From the NCBI GenBank assembly GCA_020347565.1, contig CP070732.1, forward strand, positions 1,562,863 to 1,626,862: DNA of 64,000 bases, written 5' to 3'. The DNA comes from Methanobacteriota archaeon (GTDB lineage: Archaea > Thermoplasmatota > Thermoplasmata > UBA10834). Numbering within the stretch: the first letter of the stretch is position 1; every line of letters begins with the position of its first letter. Shown piece after piece: positions 1 through 6,150 of the stretch. The notes under the pieces were generated by a model that saw nothing but the letters and a program-made list of their open reading frames with translations, made no database searches and was not told where the DNA came from. Both the position numbers and the translations under genes were made by a program.

Positions 1-35
1 AAACGCTCAACATCCATCTCCTCCGGGTCGCCTGC

Positions 36-218
36 TTAAGGCGAACACCACTCTACCTTTATCGTTACTTCTTCACCTTTCTCTTCATCGACGGCCTCTG
101 AGGCCTTCGCATTGGAAACCGGCGACAGTTGCTCCGCGAGGGCAGTTATTGCGGGCACGGTATACCTCGACACGAACACGGCCGACTCCCCCTTGCCTGC
201 AACCCTGTTCGTCATCAC
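36..218 (-). CDS. Small hypothetical protein (60 aa)
   Basis: I do not recognise this short open frame. It reads GTG-ATG at its start, so translation could begin at 218 or 215, and it ends in TAA. Many codons end in G or C like those of the neighbours, which favours a real gene. The product is a mixed hydrophilic/hydrophobic peptide with an acidic C-terminal third and no signal peptide, membrane segment or metal motif. It lies downstream of the polymerase gene on the same strand, about 60 bp away, across an AT-rich stretch that could hold its own promoter. It could be the last gene of the polymerase operon or a chance frame. Confidence 0.4.
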   Translation of the reverse strand: MMTNRVAGKGESAVFVSRYTVPAITALAEQLSPVSNAKASEAVDEEKGEEVTIKVEWCSP

Positions 219-279
219 GCTATTTAGTTTTTTTCATTACTGACTACATTTCTCGAAGCATTATTGAGATTGATAATTT

Positions 280-2967
280 TCAGCTGCGCGAAAAGGTACA
301 TTTCCGGTGGAGATCCACCCTCTTGTGCCCGAACGGGAGCAGCATCGTTTCCGCCGCGCGGACCAGCAGGTCCACGTATGCTTCGTCGTCGTACTCCTCG
401 TCGCCGATCAGCAACGGTTCCACCCTCACGCGCGCTCGGTCGTCCCGGCTCCCGCCGTCCGTTATGACGTACCTCACAGTCTCTCCGGGCTTGACCTCCG
501 CGCCCTCTCGCCGCAGCTGCATGAGCACCGCAAGGCCGTCGTTGAACTGCTCGTAGTCGTCCGCGCTCTTCGATACCCTCCTCCTGATAAGGAGCTTCTC
601 AAGGGGCACCGATCGCCCTCGAACGGAGTCAACGTAATCTGACATCACCTCGAGCGCCTCGGGAACGGCCTCAAGGAACTCCGTGGCGTCGGACGCCTTC
701 GCGAGCGCCGAGAGCATATCGGACTGCATGTCCCTGACGACGCCCGGCGAGTCGCTCCTCCTCAGCTCTATGCCACGTACCTTGAGCTCGCCCCCCTCGA
801 ATAAGCCGTAGTACCTGTTCAGGACGCCCACGCCGCTGACCCTCGATGGCAGGAACACTATCCACCTGTACACCCCCTCGGCGTCGAGGGGTATGCCTAT
901 GTGGCCAGACGCGTGCTCGCAGAGCCTCTCGGCGTCGCCGTCACCCTTCAACCAGAGGGAATCGACTATGCCGTGGAGTATCTCGAAGCCGTGCGCCTCG
1001 GCGATCTCGGAAGTCTGGAGCATTATCTCCCGCCCGTAAGCGTTGATCGCTTCATGGCACTCTATCCGCCCGAACCTCGCGTTCCTGTAGCCGGTGTATC
1101 CGAAGCAGTTGTGCACGAGCACGCCGTTCGCCAGCGCGAACCCGTGTAGCGGACTGGCCACGGACAGGCAGCAGACGTGGTCGCAGGAGGGAGGGCGCCT
1201 CCGGGTGGAGCGCACGGCTACGCTCCCGGCGCACTTCTCGCCGTCCCATGTCCCACGGTAAAGGGGCGGGATCGTCGGCAGGACGTCCCCTTCTGTCAGG
1301 TCTTCCGCCCTGCTCAGGCGCAGCCTGTAATCGTCGACGACATAGCACGGGTGGTCGGGGGTCAACGAGGTAACGCCACAATCCATGCCGAGTTCTATCA
1401 TCTCGCAGGGCGCCGGGAACGACATGACGCTCGATACGCGCTTCACTGCGGGTATCATGTGCTCGTCCGCGCCGAACACGCGGAGGTCGCCGTGCACCGC
1501 GTGCTCCCCGAGGCGGCCCCCTGAGCACCTCTCGACTATGTCGCCTATGGGGGCGATGTCGAACCTGCCATCGAGGCGGTGAGGCACCTCCGTGCGCTCG
1601 TCCAGGCATGTCACGAGGAGCCATTTGAGTATGTCCGAGCGCTCCTTGTACAGCGACACGTCGCCGACGCCGTCCTTGACGAGCCTCTTGAGCCGCGTCC
1701 TGCGTTCAATCACGGGCTTGAGCACGCGTGGTATCAGCCCCAAGTTCCTGTCGCATATGCCGTATCCCAGCACGGGCACAGTCCTCGCAGGCTGCGGGCA
1801 GCAATCGCACATTATGGTCTCTGGCGATATGTTGAATCTGGTCATTATGTTCGGATAGAGCGATGTGAAGTCCACCTCGAGCACGCGGTCGAATACGCCC
1901 ACGCGTGGCTCGTAGATGAACCCGCCTCTGTCGGCGATGATCAGCTCCCTCGCGGTCTTGAACTTCTCCGGGAGGTTCTTCTTCCACATGACCGCACAGC
2001 CGTCCATGAGCGCTTGGTTTACCTCCATGGCGCTTATGGCGCTCCCCGGGGAGAGCCTGGCGAGCTCCTGGACCGGCGTGCGCGATATGCGCGCTAGGTC
2101 TATCAGGCCGCCCAGGCCGCTCTCCTCCAGCATGAACGAGTTCTCGCGGTCGAGGTGCAGTCTTCCACAGAGCTTGTGCGAGGGGGGCTTGTAGAGTATC
2201 CGCCCGTACGTGAAATACGATTTGCCCTTGGTGCTCGCCCGGCTAGACCGGTCTCTTCCGAGCTGCGGCTCGTCGATGCATAGCAGCCTCGCGCGATGGT
2301 AGAGGAACGGTATGAGGAACGAGTCCCCGCCGTTCGTGTATATTATGTCCGGGTCCCGGCGCGCGATGACCTTCTCCGCCTCTCGTATGACGTCCTCCTC
2401 GTCGTCTTCTATGGTCTCTTGGTCCACGGTCAGGCTGATGAGCCTGTCCTCGAACGATTCCAAGCCTCGCCTCCCGCTGGTGGCTGCCCGTAGTTCTTCG
2501 GACGATATAGGCGGCAGCTCGTAGTCCATCTCGAAGGGGTCGTCAAGCATCTTCGGCTTGGGCGACAGCTCCAGGAGGCCCATGGGGAAGACATCCTTGT
2601 CCACGAAGTACCGTTGGCTGAACCTGAGGTCGACGTTGAAGAGGGTGTACTCGCGATACCTTCCGCGGTTGTCTATCGTCCTCGCGACCTCCTCGACCCT
2701 CGAGTAGTCGTTCACCGTGACGCCTAGCACTATCCGCGGCTCCTCCGCAAGCCAGATGCGCTTTCTATCGCTCTCCACCTCTCCCACGGCGTCCAGTATC
2801 GGCAGCGCGCGCTCCAGTTTCCCGAGCTCCTCTTCGGAGGCGTGGACGAATATCGTGGGTAGGAAATCCCTGTCGACGACCTTGTGAATGCCTTTCCTGG
2901 TCCTGAGCCAATAGACGATCGAGTTCGAGGCATAGTCGGGGTAGATGTCGATTATCCATCCCCTCAT
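280..2967 (-). CDS. polB2: Divergent (PolB2-like) family-B DNA polymerase with an in-frame intein
   Basis: This 895-residue frame is a family-B DNA polymerase interrupted by an intein (residues 454-620), leaving a host protein of about 728 residues. Palm motif A is intact (D366-F-T-S-L-Y-P). Motif B, normally K-x3-N-S-x-Y-G, reads K448 then VTC|FG, with the intein inserted between T453 and C621. Motif C, normally Y-G-D-T-D-S, reads H-G-I667-V-D669-S, so one catalytic Asp is missing. Exo I is not identifiable and Exo II is degraded (NGGDSF near 213). These changes match the archaeal family described as inactivated B polymerases (PolB2), for which translesion activity has, from memory, been reported in Sulfolobus. 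The start overlaps the upstream gene's stop by ATGA, so the two are probably coupled. Repair or translesion synthesis is more likely than replicative duty. Confidence 0.92.
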   Translation of the reverse strand: MRGWIIDIYPDYASNSIVYWLRTRKGIHKVVDRDFLPTIFVHASEEELGKLERALPILDAVGEVESDRKRIWLAEEPRIVLGVTVNDYSRVEEVARTIDNRGRYREYTLFNVDLRFSQRYFVDKDVFPMGLLELSPKPKMLDDPFEMDYELPPISSEELRAATSGRRGLESFEDRLISLTVDQETIEDDEEDVIREAEKVIARRDPDIIYTNGGDSFLIPFLYHRARLLCIDEPQLGRDRSSRASTKGKSYFTYGRILYKPPSHKLCGRLHLDRENSFMLEESGLGGLIDLARISRTPVQELARLSPGSAISAMEVNQALMDGCAVMWKKNLPEKFKTARELIIADRGGFIYEPRVGVFDRVLEVDFTSLYPNIMTRFNISPETIMCDCCPQPARTVPVLGYGICDRNLGLIPRVLKPVIERRTRLKRLVKDGVGDVSLYKERSDILKWLLVTCLDERTEVPHRLDGRFDIAPIGDIVERCSGGRLGEHAVHGDLRVFGADEHMIPAVKRVSSVMSFPAPCEMIELGMDCGVTSLTPDHPCYVVDDYRLRLSRAEDLTEGDVLPTIPPLYRGTWDGEKCAGSVAVRSTRRRPPSCDHVCCLSVASPLHGFALANGVLVHNCFGYTGYRNARFGRIECHEAINAYGREIMLQTSEIAEAHGFEILHGIVDSLWLKGDGDAERLCEHASGHIGIPLDAEGVYRWIVFLPSRVSGVGVLNRYYGLFEGGELKVRGIELRRSDSPGVVRDMQSDMLSALAKASDATEFLEAVPEALEVMSDYVDSVRGRSVPLEKLLIRRRVSKSADDYEQFNDGLAVLMQLRREGAEVKPGETVRYVITDGGSRDDRARVRVEPLLIGDEEYDDEAYVDLLVRAAETMLLPFGHKRVDLHRKCTFSRS
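1108..1608 (-). other. Mini-intein inside the PolB2-like polymerase
   Basis: The intein occupies polymerase residues 454-620 (167 aa). It begins with Cys454 (CLDERTEV, block A). Block B carries the T-x-x-H motif as T536-P-D-H539. Block F/G has H608 in PLHGF, then ANGVLVHN ending in the His619-Asn620 pair, followed by the +1 nucleophile Cys621. No LAGLIDADG endonuclease motif is visible and the length fits a splicing-only mini-intein. Removing it joins LLVT to CFGYTGYRN, restoring the conserved polymerase motif B. All residues expected for standard class 1 splicing are present, so it is probably active. Confidence 0.92.
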
Positions 2968-3266
2968 CCGGGCCGCCCACCGTCCCCTTCATCACACTCA
3001 TCCCGGTCGTTGCGCTTGCCGCCGCCGTCCAGCGCCTCCCTGAGACGTATCAGCTCCTTCTCGTGCTCCAGCAGCATCGACAGAAGCGCCGACTCCGTGG
3101 GGTCGAGGCTGACGGCGTAGGTCGCGGCCGACGCGTGCATCCTCGCGCTCCTTATGAGCGACTCGAATGCCTCTCTGTCGCCCTTCCTAAGCGCCCTACG
3201 GAAGTCGCTCCACTGCTGTGCCATCCGCTCAAGGGCGACGCGGTATGTTGGTACGGTCCTCCCCAT
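2964..3266 (-). CDS. DUF8156-like small protein between RecA-like ATPase and PolB2
   Basis: A 100-residue basic-to-acidic helical protein starting MGRTVPTYR. The frame stays open further upstream, but that part overlaps the preceding gene and looks non-coding, so I start at 3266. The body (LERMAQQWSDFRRAL, then HASAATYA and LLSMLLEHEKEL) resembles a conserved archaeal hypothetical family that I remember beside PolB2 in haloarchaea (DUF8156). The C-terminus is a charged tail. It overlaps the upstream gene by 38 bp and the polymerase start by 4 bp (ATGA), so all three are one translationally coupled operon. A role as polymerase partner is inference from context. Confidence 0.75.
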   Translation of the reverse strand: MGRTVPTYRVALERMAQQWSDFRRALRKGDREAFESLIRSARMHASAATYAVSLDPTESALLSMLLEHEKELIRLREALDGGGKRNDRDECDEGDGGRPG

Positions 3267-4020
3267 GGAATCCCCCCGTGAAATCGTCGAGAACCATCTG
3301 GTTCCAGGGGACGGGCAAGAAGTAGGCAGAGCGCCCCTCCCTCGACGAACGAACTGATATGCCATTCCTGCTGGCGCGGATTCTCACCGACCGGTCGAAG
3401 GCACCGTGCAGCAGGGACATCACCTTCGGCTCCGGACGCACACGACCCGGCGTGTGGGACGAGACCACGGTGATCGTGTCGCGCTCCTTGGTCACCCTCG
3501 CTACCTCGTCCGCACACCTGCGCAGCAGCTGATACGATTCATACCGTCTCATGTCCTTGTCCATGAACATGTCCGAGATGGACGAGACTATTATCGTAGA
3601 CGGGGCGCATCTCTCCGCCTCCGTCTCGAGGCCATCGTCTACAAGGGAGACTAGCTGGTATGCTGTGAACGCACGCGCAACGTTCACCATGGACAGCATG
3701 GCGTGCTTGTCATGGCCGAGGCGTTTGCACAACGCGGACAGCGTATATGGGTCGATGACGTTGCCTCCGTCTATCCATATCACCTCCTCCCCGAACTCCG
3801 CGAGCGAGCGGACGCACAGGATGTGCATCAGCTCCGAAGCGTACCCGGTATCCGAATCAAGCAGTGTCGCTTGGGATGATTTGAGCCCGCGTATGACGTC
3901 ATCGAGCGGCGGGATCGCCGTGTTGAGGGTTCTCTCTCTCCCGAGCTGTGAGAGCCCTTCTTCGCTGCTGAGCGGGTCGTCGAAAGGACCTATGATATGG
4001 GCGTTTGTGGGAGCCGTCAT
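3229..4020 (-). CDS. RecA/RadA-like ATPase-fold protein with degenerate Walker motifs
   Basis: A 263-residue protein with the spacing of a RecA-fold core. The segment where Walker A should lie reads LLDSDTGYAS, without the GK[ST] signature. The Walker B strand is STIIVSSISD, hydrophobic but without the usual acidic ending. A later strand followed by VVSSHTPG resembles the RecA sensor region. ATP hydrolysis is therefore doubtful, and the protein may be structural, like some RadA paralogues. It is the first gene of the operon with the DUF8156-like protein and PolB2. A RadA-like gene next to PolB2 is known, from memory, in other archaea. The ATG at 4020 sits just after a box A, suggesting a nearly leaderless mRNA. 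Confidence 0.7.
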   Translation of the reverse strand: MTAPTNAHIIGPFDDPLSSEEGLSQLGRERTLNTAIPPLDDVIRGLKSSQATLLDSDTGYASELMHILCVRSLAEFGEEVIWIDGGNVIDPYTLSALCKRLGHDKHAMLSMVNVARAFTAYQLVSLVDDGLETEAERCAPSTIIVSSISDMFMDKDMRRYESYQLLRRCADEVARVTKERDTITVVSSHTPGRVRPEPKVMSLLHGAFDRSVRIRASRNGISVRSSREGRSAYFLPVPWNQMVLDDFTGGFHGEDRTNIPRRP

Positions 4021-4045
4021 CCGAGCTGATTATCTCCCACGTCGC

Positions 4046-4054
4046 GGTTAAATC
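4046..4054 (-). promoter_or_regulatory. Box A (TATA) for the RecA-like/PolB2 operon
   Basis: On the minus strand this reads GATTTAACC. It predicts transcription start near 4022, two bases before the ATG at 4020, fitting a leaderless archaeal transcript. Confidence 0.5.
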
Positions 4055-4095
4055 GGTGCTGGGGGGAGTCGGGTGAATCTAGTCTACATGTATAA

Positions 4096-4916
4096 AATCC
4101 GACGCAGGTAGTCTTCGGCTCACTGGCAAGCGCCGAAGCGAAGCGCTGGCCCAGCCAGGAGGGGGGATACAGGTATACAGACTCCTCGCCCGACGTCAGA
4201 GTATGCACGGCTGACAGTGACGCCGTGAAGCTGGAGCTGGTTCAGGAAGGCACGCCGTTAGAGTTCGCGCTCGTAGTGCGGGACGACCGTGCCGTTGATA
4301 AGGAGATCGCGGGGTTCCTCCGCTCCCAATGGGAGGAAATCGGAGTAGACGCGGATCTCCTGATAATGACCGAACCTAGGTGGTGGGGAAACTGGATGGG
4401 CCCCTATCTGTACTCCTCCGGCGAATGGGACCTGTCGATATATCACTCGCGTAGCTCTATCGACCCCATATCACAACTCTTCCATCATACGAACACCGCT
4501 ATTGACTACGACTACAACTACGCGGTTAGCGATTGCCGCTACTGCTCAGCTTCCTACGACGAGAATTTCACGCTCTCGGCAACGGAACTCGACGCGGACA
4601 TCGCTGGTGAATACGCGGATAACTCCAACGGATCATATACAGAGACTCATGCTGCATTGCCCTTGCGTATGTGGATCAGACATACGCTTGGAGAACGGAC
4701 AACTTCACGGGCTGGGGCGACTGGGGTGCGGACCCAGAAAGGAGCATAGACGCGCATTGGGGCGCGAACCCACTGTACTTCGACCTCGAACCGGCAGATG
4801 CTGGGACCAGCGGGCAGGCGCCGCTCATCATAGGTCTGGCCATCGCCGTGACCGTTGCCTCGCTGGTCATACTGTCTCTGATGCGCAAGAGGCCGCGAGG
4901 CAAGGTTCCGAAATGA
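4096..4916 (+). pseudogene. Truncated, frameshifted peptide-type ABC substrate-binding protein (SBP family 5)
   Basis: The reading frame opens right after a stop near 4093 with no good start. It encodes the C-terminal part of a family 5 substrate-binding protein: the region around ASAEAKRW and GGYRYTDSS, then the LRSQWEEIGVDADL segment typical of these proteins. Near 4655-4670 the match changes frame, continuing as YVDQTYAWRTDNFTGW to the stop at 4916. The end has a membrane helix (about 4819-4884) and a basic tail (RKRPRGK), as in membrane-anchored archaeal binding proteins. About two thirds of the N-terminus, including signal peptide and lipobox, is absent, and no permease or ATPase genes are nearby. 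I read this as a decaying relic; a sequencing error could explain the frameshift but not the missing N-terminus. Confidence 0.75.
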
Positions 4917-4969
4917 GCTGCAGGTCAGTCGGGTGACGCTTGCCATCACGTCAATCCCACACCGTCCGA

Positions 4970-5077
4970 TCACTCGCGCCTGTGCGTGAGAAGACGTATC
5001 AGCACGTATATCAGGAAGAACAAGACCAGGGCTATGCCGAAATACCCGACGTCGGTGTCGACAACGAACCCGGACAT
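4970..5077 (-). CDS. Possible 35-aa single-span membrane protein
   Basis: This short frame runs from ATG at 5077 to TGA at 4970 and encodes MSGFVVDTDVGYFG, a strongly hydrophobic stretch of about 20 residues rich in L, V, I and F, and a basic end (RLLTHRRE). That is the layout of a one-span membrane micropeptide with a cytoplasmic basic tail. It lies between the binding-protein relic and the glycosylase gene, on the glycosylase strand. I see no strong Shine-Dalgarno or box A. No family is recognised; a chance frame cannot be excluded. Confidence 0.4.
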   Translation of the reverse strand: MSGFVVDTDVGYFGIALVLFFLIYVLIRLLTHRRE

Positions 5078-5126
5078 GCAGATACATCATTGGATCAGCC
5101 GGGCAAAAGGATTGAGCCGTTCTAGT

Positions 5127-5498
5127 TCAGGTCCTGTTCGGGGGACTCTGCGGCGTAGCTCCGGTATCGCAGGCGCACCCCTTGCGGCTGAGCCTCCGAA
5201 GCTGTTCGGAAGGCGTCTCCAGGTAGCACGGGTTACCATCTCCCACAAGCTCCTTCGGTACGTCTCCGATGTGCAGCGGCGAATCGTGCTCGAAGCCTCT
5301 TCGGATCATCTCCTTCCTCTGCTCCTCGTGTCTGAGCCAAAGCGTTCCGAGCTTACCGTCCCACCGCAGCACCTCCGGATGCCTCGAATATCCCTTCTTG
5401 CCGTTCAGGATGATGCTCCATATCGCGTGCAGCTCGCGATGCTCGGCCAGCAGATGGCTACGGCAGAGACGCCTCGCCGGTATGTCCCAGATACGCAT
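5127..5498 (-). CDS. Pyrimidine dimer DNA glycosylase, T4 endonuclease V family
   Basis: A 123-residue protein starting MRIWDIPARRLCRSHLL, followed by EHRELHAIW and KKGYSRHPE. This matches the small pyrimidine-dimer glycosylase/endonuclease V family, including the conserved early Arg and His-rich helix and the region around LRWDGKLG. In known members such enzymes cut the glycosylic bond at UV-induced dimers and nick the backbone through an N-terminal amine lyase mechanism. The C-terminus (after about residue 95) is less conserved and has two Cys residues in CACD. It lies 20 bp downstream of msrB on the same strand, so the pair probably forms a small stress and repair unit. Confidence 0.8.
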   Translation of the reverse strand: MRIWDIPARRLCRSHLLAEHRELHAIWSIILNGKKGYSRHPEVLRWDGKLGTLWLRHEEQRKEMIRRGFEHDSPLHIGDVPKELVGDGNPCYLETPSEQLRRLSRKGCACDTGATPQSPPNRT

Positions 5499-5518
5499 AT
5501 GTTCCCCTCACAGATGAC

Positions 5519-5914
5519 CTACGGGTCCTTCTTGAAGTCCAGCGACAGCGAGTTGACGCAGTATCTCCTCCCCGTCGGGGCTGGCCCGTCCTCGAACACA
5601 TGTCCGAGGTGTCCGCCGCACCTTGCGCAGACGATCTCCGTCCTCGTCGTGAAGAGCGAACGGTCGGGCCGCTCCTCTATGCTTTCCTCCGACACGGGGG
5701 CGAAGAAGCTGGGCCATCCGCTGCCAGAATCGAATTTCTCTCCCGACCTGAACAGCTCGGCACCGCATCCACCGCAGGCATACACGCCCTTGTCCTTGTT
5801 GTACAGAAGGTCCCCGGTGAACGCCTTCTCCGTGCCCTTCATCCTCAGTATGTGGTATCTCTCGGGGGACAGAGCCTTCCTCCACTCATCATCCGTCTTC
5901 GAAATCGCGTTCAT
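5519..5914 (-). CDS. msrB: Peptide methionine-(R)-S-oxide reductase MsrB
   Basis: A 131-residue MsrB that reduces the R epimer of methionine sulfoxide in proteins. It has both zinc-binding CxxC pairs (YACGGCGAELF and IVCARCGGHLGH), the SGSGWPSFF substrate-pocket motif and the catalytic Cys in RRYCVNSLSLDF near the C-terminus. I start at the ATG at 5914 (MNAISKTDDEW), because the open frame further upstream is unlike the family and runs through the promoter. A box A lies just upstream, and the glycosylase gene follows 20 bp downstream. Confidence 0.93.
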   Translation of the reverse strand: MNAISKTDDEWRKALSPERYHILRMKGTEKAFTGDLLYNKDKGVYACGGCGAELFRSGEKFDSGSGWPSFFAPVSEESIEERPDRSLFTTRTEIVCARCGGHLGHVFEDGPAPTGRRYCVNSLSLDFKKDP

Positions 5915-5945
5915 GCGCGTCCGTCGGCATTGACGTCGCGGCGAG

Positions 5946-5954
5946 GGATATTTG
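5946..5954 (-). promoter_or_regulatory. Box A for msrB
   Basis: The minus strand reads CAAATATCC. It predicts initiation near 5921, about 7 bases before the msrB ATG. Confidence 0.45.
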
Positions 5955-6072
5955 TTGTCCCGATTGGGCGCCGATTGGGCGCGCTCCACACAGACGAAGG
6001 CTGGAGTCGTGAATCGAGGGCGGAGGCCGAGGGCCAGCAATCGGGCGAAAGACCGGTAACAGCGAGTCAATG

Positions 6073-6080
6073 TTTAAGTA
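6073..6080 (+). promoter_or_regulatory. Box A for the coiled-coil/KaiC-like gene
   Basis: TTTAAGTA on the plus strand predicts initiation near 6105, giving a leader of 19 or 46 bases depending on which of two in-frame ATGs is used. Confidence 0.4.
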
Positions 6081-6150
6081 TCCATAGGGTCTTTTTTGGC
6101 CGAGGCCTGAAAGGGCCGCACCTATGGTTTATCCGGAAGGGATCGGGGAC

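Noticed and set aside
149..2967. Several long plus-strand and minus-strand frames across the polymerase gene
   Set aside because: They mirror the GC-rich codon pattern of the real gene, have no domain signature and cannot coexist with the recognised motifs.
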